Both the position numbers and the translations under genes were made by a program. From Antilocapra americana (Eukaryota > Chordata > Mammalia > Artiodactyla > Antilocapridae), in assembly GCA_007570785.1 (NCBI GenBank), contig ML661885.1:13238915-13302914 (forward strand): a stretch of 64,000 nt of DNA, given 5' to 3'. Below the pieces are notes generated by a model. The model was not told the DNA's origin. It was given only the letters and a program-made list of their open reading frames with translations, and made no database searches. This document shows, one piece after another, positions 11,936-25,432 of the stretch (its first letter is position 1; every line of letters begins with the position of its first letter).

Positions 11936-13750
11936 AAAAGGTATGAAAATAAGCATTTTTTAAAATATAAAAAATAACTAATAGCAAATTACAGGGATAA
12001 GAAATCTGACCAATACCACAGATTTCACAAGAGAAAGGTAATATCTTTCTTATTTTAATGCTCTTTAATATAAAGTTTTAGTATCTGATTGGCTTTTGAT
12101 TTGATAATGATTTTACAATTTCTGTAGAAAAGAAAAATTCAATCTTTTTTGTAGCATAATTAATAGAAATTTTATTTAATTTAGAAAAGTTTCTTTCAAC
12201 TTCACAAATTATTGATAATGTTATATGTATATTTTTGGATTATTGTCACATTTGAAACAAACTCTACCAATTTATTCAATAATGTGGTTTAAGATAAGGG
12301 TATATCAAGATTTTTTTTTTGATGAAGTAACTGATTTTAAATACTGTTTGAATTGACAACACTAATTTATTGTTGATGTCTAATTTAGTAAATAGTTGGA
12401 GTCTTGTTTTTTTCCAATGGTGTCAATAATGTCGAATCAGAAGAAGTTAAAAAGAATCCGTATAGATGTAATTGGGCAAAGTCATTCCATACTGAGAGAA
12501 ATGCATAAACAAAAGCATGGTTTTGCAAAGACAAGGAAATTCAATTTGGTTGGAGTGTAATGTACAGATTAGATTAGTAAAATGGACAGAAAAAGTATAT
12601 TGGAAATAGGAAATGGCAAATAATGTCAAACAAATAGTGTCAGGTGGACAAGGATAGATCATCATACCTTAATGTTAAGGAATCAAAGACCTGTTGATGG
12701 CAGGATAGTGAAGCATTAAGGTAAGGCAAACTGCTTGAAAATCCTAGATCTGTTACTTGCTCATCATAATTATCCAAGCAAATCTTATAAACAAATCCTC
12801 CTAAACCTAAACTCTTCTCAGCTCAATTTCCCTTCAGCTAGAGCCCCAAAATGATGACAGTTGCTTCAGTAACTGTGGAAGAGGGAAAGTAGGAGTAGGA
12901 ACAGGAAATTTAAGCAATTACAATTAAAACGGCTTACTTTTCCAAATTTTATAAACGTATATGACAAAATGAACACATTGCCAGGGCTTTGCAAAGCTTG
13001 CAAGGAGTCTGGGCAAGCATGGGTCCCTTTCACTACCTTCATGATAAATCTTCCTGTGAATTATAAATTTTGATTAATTTTAAATGTTAATATGTTTAGT
13101 ATACATGTTGTGATTTCTAGGGAAGTCTTCAAAGAATAAAAGCAGCGTATCTCTGAAGGACATGTGTTACTAGATTGAAAAGTTGACAAAATGTTCCACA
13201 CTAAGCCCATTATTATAACATTTCAGATACTTAAAAGATTTTAGAAGATTTGAAAGAAAGTAAAGATTGTTTAAGTATAGGAAAAGTGAATAGCTTTGAA
13301 ATTCTTAACTGTAACACTTGAGATTAGAATTTAAAAGATAAATGACTTCAAAGTTTCATTGGAAAACATTTTTAAACTTTGAATTCTATTTCTGTTGAAA
13401 CTGTATATCAAACATGGAGGGTAGAATAAAGACATTTAGAGACATTCATGGTCTCAAAAGTTCAGCTTAGGTGCAGCTTTTCTCAGAAATGTCTGGAGTG
13501 TGTTTGATCCCACCATGAGAATGAAGCAAGAAAGAAATAATGGGAAAAAATCAACAGTGAAGAAAAGTAAAGGCAAGTTCTGGGAAAAGAGGAAAGCAAA
13601 CCTTGACAACAGCTACCTTTGACCAGAAAGATCATGTTATTATTTTTTTAAAAAAGCTAATAGATGTATCTGGGTAGTTTAATTAATTTGAAGAGTTTGC
13701 TAAAATATATTTATGAGTCATGAAATAATAAGCAAAGGAAGGAACAATGA
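11936..13750. other. Intronic sequence without clear features
   Basis: AT-rich unique DNA with A and T homopolymers. I recognise no repeat family with confidence and no exon. Confidence 0.4.
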
Positions 13751-13754
13751 AATG

Positions 13755-13960
13755 TTTTAAAAATATTGCATTGTATACTTGAAAGTTGTCATGCTGACCC
13801 ACCAAAAATGTCATGGGGGAATGAGGTATTAACTAACCTCACTGTAGTCATCATTATATATATATGTGTATATCATATCACCACATTGTAAACTTGTATG
13901 TATATCGATAATATCTCAGTAAAGCTGAGGAATTTTTTAAAACTAATAAAATAACTTCAA
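13755..13960 (+). mobile_element. L1M 3' UTR tail, sense
   Basis: 'gcattgtatacttgaaagttg', 'catatcaccacattgtaaacttgtatg' and 'atatctcagtaaagctgagg' match the 3' terminus of old L1M elements. A short (AT)n lies at 13855-13865. Confidence 0.6.
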
Positions 13961-14970
13961 CAAAAAATGTTTTAAAAGGAAAAGAAATATAAGCAGAATG
14001 TAGTAACTTGGCCAAGCAGCTTTTAAATCAATAAGCAGTATCTAAAGTAGATCAATTTAAAAAAATAGCACAGTATGTGTTTTATTTAGAAATAGGGCAA
14101 TAATGTCAGAAGAAAAGCTAAAAGTTAATAGTTTTTTTTTTTTTGTTTTCCCCTGAGGGTCCCTTCTGAGAAGTGAGAAGGGGCAGAGCAAGCTACTACT
14201 TTTTTTCTTACAAGTTCTATGGCATTTATTGATGTTTAAAAATGAAGTATACGTACTGAATTTGGTAGAAATTAAAACCAATTATAAAAAAGACACCACT
14301 GAAGGGCAGTTTAGGGGAAATGATGTTTTAATTCATATTTTTGAATTAAAGAAGAAAGAAAAGTCCAACTAATTAGTGCAGTCCAGAATGCTATATGCTA
14401 AAACCAGGAGAATGGACAGTCATTTATAATCCTCTTCAATAGATAGATCTGTCTTAAATCTGCCTTTCTTTCCCAATATATTGATCTCCAATGAGCTTAA
14501 ATGGGAATGATGAGCATTCTGTATTCTACTCTAAATTACTTCCTTCTAATTCCCTACTATCTTTGCTTTCAGTTTTAGGTCCCCAACTTTGACGGTGGGA
14601 TAATGACATGTCTTTCCAAAGTAGTAATTAGCTTGCTTTTCTGTTATTTGATGGGATAAAAATTGGGCTAAAGATGTAAAACCTATAGAAATTTATAAGT
14701 TTTAGATCATATTTGTTCATTTGATCTATCGTCTTAAAGACATGGGAAACTGAGCTGTTAATACCTCATACTTATGTTAAAATTTCCATTTAACCTCCTT
14801 CCCTGTCTTGCTGTTGTTTTCTTTTTTGGATGCCATTTCTCAGTGGTTTATGCCCAAGGCCAAAGTCAAAAAGACTGGAAAAGCTAGGACTATAACTAGT
14901 CTCTTAGAAAACTCCCGTAGTATGCAGTTTACATTGTACCAGGTGCTCAAGAAAATTTGTCCAGTGAATT
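13961..14970. other. Intronic sequence without clear features
   Basis: Contains a T homopolymer (about 14132-14144) and otherwise unremarkable AT-rich sequence. A 62-codon open frame around 14808 shows no recognisable protein similarity and is judged fortuitous. Confidence 0.4.
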
Positions 14971-14977
14971 TATTCAC

Positions 14978-15172
14978 AGTCTGGTATAGTGGTTAATTAC
15001 ACCAACTTTGGAATCGGCCAGATTTCAATTTAAATCTCACCTCTTGCTGGCTGTGTGATTTGGGTCAAGTAACACATACGTTCTCTAAGCCTCAATTCCC
15101 TCAGATGTAGTACAGAAATACTAATATCTATTTCAAATGATTAAATGAGATGAGTGTATAAAGTACCTGACT
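14978..15172 (+). mobile_element. MIR SINE, sense
   Basis: 'ggtatagtggttaattacaccaactttggaat', 'ttgctggctgtgtgatttgggtcaag', 'aagcctcaattccctc' and 'tgattaaatgagatgagtg' follow the MIR consensus in order. It is close to full length and lies about 100 bases before the final XKR9 exon. Confidence 0.85.
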
Positions 15173-15222
15173 TGTGTTTGTGGCTGTGTATATACAGATA
15201 AAACATGTATGGTGTATAATAA

Positions 15223-15906
<684 letters not shown>

Positions 15907-15995
15907 GCTATTCACTTAAGAGATCTGTTTTCTTATTTTTTATTTCATTGGTTAGTAAAGAAAAAGTTGTGTATGTGTGTGTTGTTTCTTATTTT
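15907..15995 (+). other. XKR9: Start of XKR9 3' UTR, possible weak poly(A) site
   Basis: No AATAAA or ATTAAA lies immediately after the stop. The variant hexamer AGTAAA at 15954-15959 is followed by a GT-rich tract (gtgtatgtgtgtgttgtttc), which resembles a downstream element. The real 3' end may be further on, so this is a tentative call. Confidence 0.3.
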
Positions 15996-16229
15996 TGCCT
16001 TTCTTAATTTGAGACCAGTTCTAGGACATTAATTATGAATGTTAATATAATAATGTTTTTGTTATTTAATTTCTCTATTGCCTGGTAAAGTTGCCATCCT
16101 GAACCTTAACGGAAAGAAAGGGTCTAATTCTCATAATTAGAAGGTAGAATTGAATTGCTTCCAACTTTTCCCTCATTGTTTCTGAGCTAAAACTGGTGTT
16201 GGTCTTCTTTCCTCTATTTTCTTGATTCA

Positions 16230-16265
16230 GTTTTTTATATATATATATATGTATATATATATTTT
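16230..16265. repeat. (TA)n microsatellite
   Basis: An alternating TA tract with one G interruption, directly before an L1 fragment. Confidence 0.9.
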
Positions 16266-16339
16266 TCAGTGAGTTGGAGACAGATTGAGTAGAGGAAAAG
16301 GAAAAGGAGGGAAGAGGAAGAAAACAAAACAGAAAATTA

Positions 16340-16765
16340 ATCATTTAACCCATCTTAACCGTTTTTAAGAATATAGTTCAGTAGTGTTAACTATATTCAC
16401 TTTGTTGTGCTGCCCTATTAACATTTATATCTTGCAGAACTGAGACACTATTCCCATTGAACCATTTCCCATTCCTCTTTCTCCTTGGCAAACACAATTC
16501 TATTTTCTATTTCTATGAAGTTGGCTATTGTAGGTATTGCATATGAGTGGAATCATGAAGTATTTGTCTTTTTGTGACTGGCTTATTTCACTTAGCATAA
16601 TGTCCTCATGGTTCATCTATATTGTAGTATGTGAGAAGACTTCCTTCTTTTTAAAGGATGAAAAATATTCTACAGTATATACATATATGCCGCATTTTCT
16701 TTATTTATACTTCATTGAGTTGCTTCTACCTCTTGGCTAATTTTGAATTGTTTTCTGGATACTAT
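16340..16765 (-). mobile_element. L1M 3' UTR fragment, antisense
   Basis: 'ttaaccgtttttaagaatatagttcagtagtgttaa', 'actgagacactattcccattgaac', 'catatgagtggaatcatgaagtatttgtctttttgtgactggcttatttcacttagcataatg' and 'catggttcatctatattgtag' are the well-known antisense L1M/L1MB 3' region. Confidence 0.82.
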
Positions 16766-17364
16766 GAGTATCTTTAGATCCTCTTGATTGTTTCTTAGAG
16801 GAATTTTTTTTTTTCTTTTAGAAACCTAAACTCTGAACTCTAAAGAGTCATTATTTGGTTAGCCTTCAATGTACTACTTGGAGTCTGCCCCTCACGTATA
16901 TATAGTTCAGTCAGTCAGAGATTTGGGAAGAGTTAATACATATGAAATGAGGCTTACTGTATGTTGGCTGTCTCCTTTTTATGATTTTCACTGTCACTTT
17001 TCAGTTTCTGTGGTCACTCCATAGTCTGTCCTCTGGGACTTTAAGCCATTAAGACTGTAGCTTTTCTATCTCAGTTTGTATACACAGTGTGCCGACAGGG
17101 GTCTATCTTTACTCAGTGCCATTCCTTCTTCAGAATGTTGACTGCCTTCCAGTGTCTGCCTGCTTTTTTTCCAGGTATTTTTTTTTTCATATTTTATCCC
17201 GAGTTTATAGTGGGTTTTTTTTTTTGAGAAAGGGTTTAAGCAGTAAGAGTTATACCTATCTTTTTATTAATCAGTACCGTTTTTAAGTCTTTCTGTAATG
17301 TTTGCATGTTTTTCTGAGATTTGCTCAAACATAATGTGTAAGTTCCTTTTGTTTAACATATAAG
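16766..17364. other. No feature recognised
   Basis: T-rich unique sequence downstream of XKR9 with two T homopolymers (around 17180 and 17215). No gene or clear repeat. Confidence 0.4.
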
Positions 17365-17545
17365 TCTGTATTATCCTTATTTATTTGACCCTCACAAAAA
17401 ACTGGGCAATATAGTTATTGTTGTTATCACTACCCTTTAGCTGGGAAAAGCAAGCCTCATAGAATTTAAATAACTTGCCAAATTTCACACAGATCCAATT
17501 TCATACTTTTGACTTCAAGTCTAGTTTGCTTTCATTCTATTCTTT
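17365..17545 (-). mobile_element. MIR SINE, antisense
   Basis: 'tgaccctcacaaaaaactgggcaatatag', 'tagctgggaaaagcaagcctcatagaat' and 'aacttgccaaatttcacacagatcc' follow the reverse complement of MIR. Confidence 0.7.
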
Positions 17546-18153
17546 ATCTGATAAATAGATGAACTGACCCATCAACAGCCTAGAGCTATAGTAAATTACA
17601 CATGATTTGTAAAAACTAGTATTAAATTATTTATTTGCCAACAAAACAATTTTTTAAAAGTTTGGTCTCAATATTTTTTGGCTCTAGTTCGGGATGGGGC
17701 TAAAGTTGTGTCACTGATTGAATAATTTGACTAACAATACATGTAATGGAAAGTGGCAATTTATGTAATGGAAAAATGGGCAGAAAATAATGTACATGTA
17801 CTGAATATTGCATTCCCCACACCAACCTGGATTGAATATTCATTGGAGTCAACAAATATTTTATGATTGATTTTATAGCAAAGAAACAAATAGGTCGATC
17901 CTGGATCCTGGTCAGATGTTTTGGCTAGTTAGCAAGCTCTTGAAATGAACTTTTAATATCTAATTATTTTACCTTTATTCACCTTATCTTATTTTCTATA
18001 TCATCAGCCATAGATTTATAGCCCTTTTAAATCCCCCCTCAATTTAGTGTAAGCTTTTTCTAGATTATTCTGTACATATGAAGGGCTTTTGAAAATTTAG
18101 AAAAAGCATAGGCATAATTATGAGTAATACTTATAAGACAGCACTCATGCACT
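17546..18153. other. No feature recognised
   Basis: AT-rich unique sequence between a MIR and an LTR. Confidence 0.4.
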
Positions 18154-18656
18154 GTCCTAGTCAGAGTTCTCCAGAGAAACAGAACCAGTAGGACATATAC
18201 ATAAACGTGTAAGAGGGGATTTCTTGTCAGAATTGGCTCACATGGTTGTGGAGGCCAAAAAGCCCCACCATCAGCCATCTACATGCTGGAGAACCATGAA
18301 GGCCTGTGGTGTAATTCTGTCCAAATCTGAAGGCCTAAGAATTGTGGGGCTAATGATTTAAGTGTTGATCTGGGTCCAAAAGCTTGAGAAACAGGAGTCC
18401 TAATGACTGAAGACAAGTGGAGATGGATGTTGTAGCTGGACCAGAGAGTGAATTTGTCGTTCTTCTGACTTTTGTTCTATTTAGTCCCTCAACTAATTGG
18501 ATGATACCCATCCATTCTGGGGAAGCCATTTGCTTTACTGGGTTCATCAAATGCTAATCTCTTTGAGAAACACCCTCACAGACTCGCAGGATGTCTTACT
18601 AGCCATCTGGTACACTTAGCCCAGTAAATTAAACCATAAAGTTAACCCTCACACAC
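18154..18656 (-). mobile_element. ERVL solo LTR (MLT2-like), antisense
   Basis: 'CTAGTCAGAGTTCTCCAGAG', 'aattggctcacatggttgtggaggcc', 'ctcaactaattggatgatacccatccattctgggg', 'ccatttgctttactgggttcatc' and 'agaaacaccctcacagac' match a reverse-complemented MLT2-type LTR over about 500 bases. No gag, pol or env sequence adjoins it, so it is a solitary LTR. The 3' edge lies in a CA repeat and is uncertain by a few bases. Confidence 0.8.
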
Positions 18657-18714
18657 ATCTTTATACTTTCACATTTACTGCAACTACAGATAGAATGCTT
18701 TCCTTAGACTGCCT

Positions 18715-18991
18715 GCTGCTGCTGCTGCTAAGTCGCTTCAGCCTGTGTCCAACTCTGTGCGACCCCATAGACAGAAGTCCACCAGGCTCCCCTGTCCCTG
18801 GGATTCTCCAGGCAAGAACACTGGAGTGGGTTGCCATTTCCTTCTCCAGTATATGAAAGTGAAAAGTGAAAGTGAAGTCGCTCAGTCATGTCCAGCTCTT
18901 CACGACCCCATGGACTGCAGCCTACCAGGCTCCTCCGTCCATGGGATTTTCCAGGCAAGAGTATTGGAGTGGGGTGCCATTGCCTTCTCCT
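18715..18991 (-). mobile_element. Bov-A2 SINE (dimeric), antisense
   Basis: Two related units, joined by a GAAAGTGAAAAGTGAAAGTG linker, each contain the 'gaccccat', 'gccatt(t/g)ccttctcc' and 'ttccaggcaagag' text of ruminant Bov-A. The element is flanked by direct repeats CTTAGACTGCCT at 18703-18714 and 18992-19003, a clear target-site duplication. A CTG trinucleotide run lies at its left end. Confidence 0.93.
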
Positions 18992-19002
18992 CTTAGACTG
19001 CC

Positions 19003-19184
19003 TAGTGGTTCTCAAACTTCAGTGTGCATCAGAATCACCTGGAGGGGCCATTGAAACATACTGCTGGACACCATCCACAGAGTTTCTTTTTAGTAGGTCT
19101 TAGGTGGGTTTTGAACTCTCTATGTCTTGGAAGTTCCGGGATGTGGCTAATGCTGCTGGTCTGCCCACTCAGCTTTGAGAACTG
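19003..19184. mobile_element. MER5-type non-autonomous hAT-Charlie element
   Basis: The ends TAGTGGTTCTCAAAC and GCTTTGAGAACTG are imperfect terminal inverted repeats. The interior 'tgtgcatcagaatcacctggagggg' is diagnostic of MER5A/B. The Bov-A2 SINE beside it duplicated sequence up to the first base of this element. Confidence 0.85.
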
Positions 19185-19829
19185 TTTCTGACTTCTGAAG
19201 GCTAATATCAGTCAATAACTAGTTTTAACATAGCCACTAGAGGGCAGTGGAACCATAGAAAAGTTAGATGTGCAATAGAGTCCCTGGTTTATGCTATCAG
19301 CTACAGTTTTGCCATAGGCTGTAAGAAAACCAAAACCAAGCATTAATTCCCTGTACAATATCATGAGGCTCATTCTCAATTGTAATAGAAATAAAAGCTT
19401 GTCTCTGCGATTGTGAGGGTCATAGAGATACAGTGCAGTTCTAACTGGCTGATGCTTGTATTGTAATCAGATTAAAAACTGGACTTTTCTAAGTGGGTAT
19501 TTGCATATATATCTAGTAGTTTTGGGGGTTAACATGAACAATTTGTGGTTTACCAAAGAGGTGGCATTTTGATAATAGGTTTAGTTATGAAGATAATTCT
19601 ACACTTAAATAGTATTGATTGTTTTGATACATGCACTTTTTATTTTGTGAAAGTAAGACCTAAGTACTTTTAAAAGTGTTAAACCTAGTATACACTAAAC
19701 TCAAAGAACATAAAGTTTCACAGACTATCAGGAATTTGTAATTCTTTTCCCCCAAATGTATTGTTTGATAGTACAAAAGGACTAGAGAAAAGTCAAAAGA
19801 TACAGTTTGCAGGGGCCTTGTTATATTGT

Positions 19830-20030
19830 CTTTTGCTTTGGAAGCCCAAAGGCCTGAATTTGATTTCTTGCCTTGTCATTATTAGCTGGATGACTTTGAT
19901 GATTTAATCTCTCTAAGTCTCAATTTCTATATATGTAGAGAGAGAATTACATAATACAGCTATCTCTCTGTGTTGTTGAGAAAAATCAGCGAGATACTAT
20001 TTGTGATAGTATTTTATATATTGCAGCTAT
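19830..20030 (+). mobile_element. MIR SINE, sense
   Basis: 'cattattagctggatgactttgatgatttaatctctctaagtctcaatttc' is the MIR core, in a diverged copy. Confidence 0.65.
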
Positions 20031-20127
20031 CTTTGAAGTTTTCTATTTTTGATGTACGTCCACAAGCATGCAGTATATTTTGAACTTGGTTTTGATGTCA
20101 TTATTATACCATTGTAAAACTGCTCCT

Positions 20128-20242
20128 GGGCTTCCCTGGTGGCTCAGTGGTAAAGAATCTGCCTGCCAATGCAGGAGATATGGGTTCGATTTCTGGGTCG
20201 TGAAGATCCTCTGGAGAAGGAAATGGCAACCCGCTCTAGTGG
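20128..20242 (+). mobile_element. Bov-tA SINE, 3'-truncated, sense
   Basis: 'GGGCTTCCCTGGTGGCTCAG', 'aatctgcctgccaatgcaggaga' and 'gggttcgatttctgg' form the tRNA-derived head. The element stops after 'aaatggcaacccgctc', so the Bov-A tail is missing. The tRNA-like part is not a tRNA gene. Confidence 0.88.
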
Positions 20243-20955
20243 GTTATTATTATTTTTTAAATTATGAAAGTGTGATAACACATTTACAGGAAACTTGGAA
20301 AATACAGAACAAAGTTACATATGGTTCTACTACATATTACAATGGCTTTTTTAAGTAGATAAGATTTTTAGTTGGAGTTTTATATCAAACTCTCAAAAAT
20401 TAAGAGTGAGTAGACAGAAAAATATAAGGATATAGTAGACCTGAAAAGCACTGAACCAATTCAACATGATCAAGACTGATAACAATTTTCACACAACAGC
20501 AGGATACAAATTCTATTCAAGTTCCCATGGACAGAAGACACTGGAACATATCCAGAGATGTAAAACAAGGTGCAAAAATTTCATGGTCTAAAGGTATTGA
20601 AATCATATAGAGTCTGTTCTCTCATTACTGTGGAATTATGTTAGAAATCAATATCAAAAGATATTTGAAAGTAACCTGCATTTTTTCAAGTGCAGTGTGA
20701 CATTTATCAAGAGAGATCTTTGACTTAGCCATTGAAAGCCTCAATAAAGTTGACTGAAAAAACACAGAGGGTGATTGCAGAGAAGGAAGTATTTAAATGA
20801 GAAATTAGTATCAGAATGAGAAATTAATATCAAGGATACTTAGAAAACCCCATATATTTGGAAATTAAATGTTCACTTTTAAATGATGAGTATATCTAAG
20901 AAGTCATAAGGAAAATTAGAAAATATTTGTAACAGAATAAAAATGAAAAGAGAAT
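20243..20955. other. Unassigned, possibly old L1 debris
   Basis: A-rich text such as 'aacaatttcacacaacagc' and 'gaaatcaatatcaaaagat' hints at a degraded sense L1 ORF2 region, but no motif is clear enough to name. Confidence 0.35.
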
Positions 20956-20964
20956 GTATCAGAA

Positions 20965-21085
20965 TTTGTTGTATGCAGCTGATGCAGCTGTGTGCTGCCC
21001 AGTGCAGCTAAATACAGTCTCACTCTAGTATTCTTTCCTTGGAAATCCCATGGACAGAGGAGCCTGGCAGGCTGTAGTCTTATTG
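20965..21085 (+). mobile_element. Degenerate Bov-A SINE fragment
   Basis: 'tctagtattctttccttggaaatcccatggacagaggagcctggcaggctgtag' is the 3' half of Bov-A. The head has been replaced by a GCAGCTGATGCAGCT-like repeat. Confidence 0.7.
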
Positions 21086-21534
21086 TTTTTCTGGACAACA
21101 GAAACTCTTTGCTATGATTGCTTTAAGATTAAACCCAAGTTTCACCTATTGTGTTTGTGTCTAGCAGTAGGCACGCTAACTAGACTATAAGCTTGTAGAG
21201 ACCAGCGATTGTATTTCTGTGCCCCTCAGAGGTCTTTGTATAGCATGTTTGGGAGTTTCCAATAGCAACAAAGTACTGTTACTTTTTGTGAACCCCTGGA
21301 AGAGTGAATGTATCTCATTCCATAGACTACTAGGAAAGTATTCCTGTTTGGAGTGTGAATCAGTCCATCAGTTTGAGGGCTGTGTGTTCAATTCAGTGGT
21401 AGGATAGGCTTAGAAAATACCTATTCCTTAACTGATTAATCATCACTCCAAAGAGTGATTTGTGTTTTTTGGTGGTCTATGGATGAAAATAACTTTTTAA
21501 AAAATTTGTGGGAATATTACTGTTGTAGTCTGTG

Positions 21535-24500
21535 TTTTTTTTTTAAACAGCTTTATTGAGATATATAAGTCACATACAATTCACCTACTAAAAGTGTACA
21601 ATTCAGTGGTTTTTAGTGTATATACAGACATGTTCAACTGTTACCACAGTCAATGTTAGAACATGGGGGTCACAAAAAAGTCATTTACAACTTAGCAACA
21701 CAGCAACATCTTCTTTGGGAAAATGTCTATTTATATCTTTGCTCATTTTTTAGATTGGGTCATTTGTCCTCTTATCATTGACTTGTGAGTGTTCTTCATA
21801 TACTGTAGATTCAAGTTTCTTAATCAAATACTTGATTTGAAAATATTTGCTCTCATCCTTTGATGATGTCTTTTGAAGCACAAAAGTTTTGAACTTAATA
21901 ACATGTAGTTTATCATTTTTTCCTTTTGTTATTCATATTTTTGGTGTCATACCTAAGAATCCTTTGCCAAATCCAAGGTCATGAATATTTGCTCTTATGT
22001 TTTCTCCTAAGAATTTTATAGTTTTTGTTCTTACCTTTATGTCTTTAATCCATTTGAGTTATTTTTTGTACATGGTGTGACATAAGAATCCAGTGTTATT
22101 CTTTTGCATGTGGATATCCATTTGTCCCAGTACCATTTATTAAGAACTCTTCTTTCCCCGTTGACTGGTCTTTGCACCCTTGTTGAAAGGCCAAAGAGCT
22201 ATTGAATTATTTCTGGATTCTAAATTCTATTCTGTTGGTCTGTATGTCTGTCCTTGCACCACACCATTGTGATTACTGTTGCTTTGTTGTTGTTGCTAAG
22301 TTTTAAAATCAGGAAGTGTGAATCTTTCTAGTTATTTCTTCTTTTTCAGGGTTGTTTTGACTGTTCTAAGTCCTTTGCAATTCCATATGAATTTTAGAAT
22401 TGGCTTGTCAATTTCTACAAAGAGCTCAGTTGGGATTCTCATAGGGATTGTTTTGAATCTGTAGTTTAGTTTGGTTAGTATTGCCATCTTAACAGTGTCT
22501 TCCTGTCCTTAAATGTGGGATGTTTCCATTTATTTAGATATTTAATTTCTTTCAATAATGTTTTATAGTTTTCAGAGTATGAATTTTATACTTCTTTTGC
22601 AATTTACTCCTAGATATTTCTTTATGATGCCATTGGGATGGAATTGTCTTCTTGACTTCATTTTAGATTGTTCATTGCCAGTGTATGGAAGCACAACTGA
22701 TTTTTGTGTATTGATCTGAAATCCTGCATCTTTGTTAAATTCATTTATTCTAATATTTTTTTTAGAGGTACTTTAGGACTTTCTATATACAAGAGCATGC
22801 CCATCTACAAATAGAGATAGTTTTACTCCTTAAAATTTGGGTGCCTTTTTTTCCTTTGTGCTTAGTCCCCTTGGCCAGAGCTTCTAGTACAGTGTTGAAT
22901 AGAAGTAGTGAGAGCAGACATCCTTGTCTTGCTCCTCATTTTAGGGGTTAAAAGTTCAGTCTTTCACTGTTAATTATGATGTTAGCTGTAGGTTATTCAT
23001 AGATGCTCTTTATCAGATTGAAGGAGTTCCCGTCTATGCCTGATTTGTTTAATATTTTTATTATAAGGGGGGGTGACATAATTTTTGTCAATTTTTATTG
23101 AGAAGATTATGTGGTTGAGATGGTTATGTGATTTTTGTTTTTTGATCTATTGATACAATTTATTACATTAATTGATTTCAGATGATAAAGCTATCTTGAA
23201 TCTTTGAAATAAATCCTGCTTGGATTTTCAGTCATGGATCATGGATCTTCTGTCTCTTCTTCTGATACTGCCTTTATCTGTGTGTTGGTGTGCTTAAGGA
23301 TTTCTCACATTTCTCCAAGGCTCTGTTTACTTTTCTTTATCTTCCTGCTCTGTACTTTAGCTTACATAATCTCCATCAATCTGTCTTCAAGTTTACTAGT
23401 TCTTTCTTCTACCAGTTCCAGTCTATTATTGATTCCTTCTAGCAATTTTTTAAAAAATTTCTGTTATTGTACTTTTAACTCCAGAATTCCATTTGATTCT
23501 TTTTACTGGTATTCTCTATTTACTGCAACATTGCTGGTATTCTTTTCTTCTTTAAATATGATTTTCTTTAGTTTTGTGAACATATTTATAATGGTTATTT
23601 TGAAAATTTTTATGTTGAATCAGGCATCTGGTTGCTCTCATAGGAAGTTTCTGTTGCCTGCTTTTATCTTTTTTTGTAGTGTTAGTCATAATTTCCTGTT
23701 TCTCTGCATGCCTCTAATTTTTTTCGTAATTAGACATTTTAGGTAATATATTGTAGCAACTCTGGGCACTATTCCCCTCATTCTGGGGTTTGTTATTGCT
23801 GTTTGCTTGTTTATTTGTTTAGTGATTGGCTGGATTATTTTAGTGAAGTTTGTCCTCTGTCACCCTCTGCCTGCAGTAGTAAGTCTCTGATGCTTCTAGG
23901 AACAAATTTAGGTTTTCCCAGTCATGTTGGGGTGACAGCAGCACTCCTAGAATTTTTTCCACTCTGGCCTTGACCACACTCAGCTGTTAAAACTCTGTTA
24001 AGTGTTGGGTGGTTGCTCTATTTAAAAAAATTTTTAAAAATGCCCTGGGGCATAAATTCCTCTACAAATGAATCCAGTCAAATTATGGCTTTTTGGACAG
24101 AATAGTTTCTAAAATCAGTGTTTCATATTTGTTCTGACCCCAGGAAGACTCCTACCAGCTGTCTTAGTCCTCAGTTGATTCCCACAAATTAAATTACCTA
24201 GCCTACAGTCTAGGCTTTTTTCTTCATCATCACACACAAATCTCCCAGTTGCCTTTCAACACATTCTCCACTGTTCTTGAGAGTGCTCTTAGGTTAAATT
24301 TCTCCTAGTTGTGTTGCAAATGAAGTCAGTTTCTGTGGGAAGAGATCTGGAGCTACCTGTTTTATGACTGTTGCTTCCCTCAGGTAAAATCTCTGATCCA
24401 GGACTCTGGAGTTGAGGGGTGGGGACAATGGCAAGCTTCTCTCTGTGTGATACCCTCGTTATAGAAGCCTCAGTTCCACAAGTAGGATTTGGGTGAAAGT

Positions 24501-24850
24501 GAGGAGCCCTCACCTCTTGACTGCACTTGCCTGAGACAGCTGGTGCAAGATGGGAAACACTGAAGTCTTGCTAAGTCTCAGGAAGAAGTCCCTAAGAGGG
24601 AGCCCCATATTCCTGGCTGCAGGAGCCCTTGAGTGGAGTGTCTGCCTCATTGAGCTGGGTGTGGAGTAGGGAGAGTGGTCTTGATTCAGATAACACAGAC
24701 TCTCACCTTTTTTACAGAAACTTTTTTAGGTTTTTTTGGAATAGATGTTTTTCCATTTGTTGTTTACACTTACTATCACTTCCAGAAGTTTTACTTGCTT
24801 ACTTTTTATTAATTCTCAGTTTCACTAGGGAGTGATTCAGCATAGCTCTT
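21535..24850 (-). mobile_element. Old L1M copy, antisense, internally deleted
   Basis: Reading the minus strand, the 3' UTR lies at 21535-21680 (TTTATTGAGATATATAAGTC on the plus strand). It is followed by ORF2 text ('tgggtcatttgtcctcttatcattgacttg', 'cctttgccaaatcc', 'agtaccattta', 'ccttgtcttgctcc') to about 23230. The 5' region then follows ('agtctattattgattccttctagc', 'ctgtttctctgcatgcctctaat') to about 24850. ORF2 is full of stops and indels. The endonuclease-ORF1 part appears to be missing. Confidence 0.8.
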
Positions 24851-25127
24851 CTTGCTGACATGGTACTATTCACAGCCGTGTGTTGTTCTTGACAACTGTC
24901 TGCTAACCTGACGTTAAGAAGACTCAGAACTCAAGCCAATAAGAAAAACCTCTTGATTAATTGTGAGAATTCAAGGCCCTTCAGGCACCCATGTAAACGT
25001 AACTCTTCTTTGAATGGGGTTGCTCAGATAATTTGAATCCAGGATGCTCTAGGAGACCCAGCTCCCAGTTCAGTTCTTTCTATCTTTCTAAACACTCTTC
25101 TCTGATACAGTGGTAACATGTTTTTGT
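24851..25127. other. No feature recognised
   Basis: Unique sequence between an old L1 and a BovB tail. Confidence 0.4.
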
Positions 25128-25138
25128 CTTTCACAAAT

Positions 25139-25421
25139 CAGTTCAGATCAGTCACTCAGTTGTGTCTGACTCTTTTTGACCCCATGGACTGCAGCACACC
25201 AGGCATCCCTGTCCACCACCAACTCCCAGAGCTTGCTCAAACTCATGTTCATCGAGTCGGTGATGCCAACCAACCATCTCATCCTCTGTCGTCCCCTTCT
25301 CCTTCTGCCTTCAATCTTTCCCAGTATCAAGGTCTTTTCTAATGAGTCAGTTCTTTGAGTTAGGTGGCCAGAGTATTGGCGCTTCAGCTTCAGTATCAGT
25401 TCTGCCAATGAATATTCAGGA
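25139..25421 (-). mobile_element. BovB LINE 3' end, antisense
   Basis: The minus strand encodes the BovB ORF C-terminus ([30 protein letters not shown]). On the plus strand the copy opens with 'gttcagatcagtcactcagt'. Target-site duplications of CTTTCACAAAT lie at 25128-25138 and 25422-25432. BovB is an RTE-clade LINE abundant in ruminants. Confidence 0.92.
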
Positions 25422-25432
25422 CTTTCACAAAT

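Noticed and set aside
23234..23746. 170-codon hydrophobic open frame suggesting a membrane protein
   Set aside because: It lies in the antisense 5' region of an old L1M, and T-rich antisense L1 text naturally translates to hydrophobic residues.
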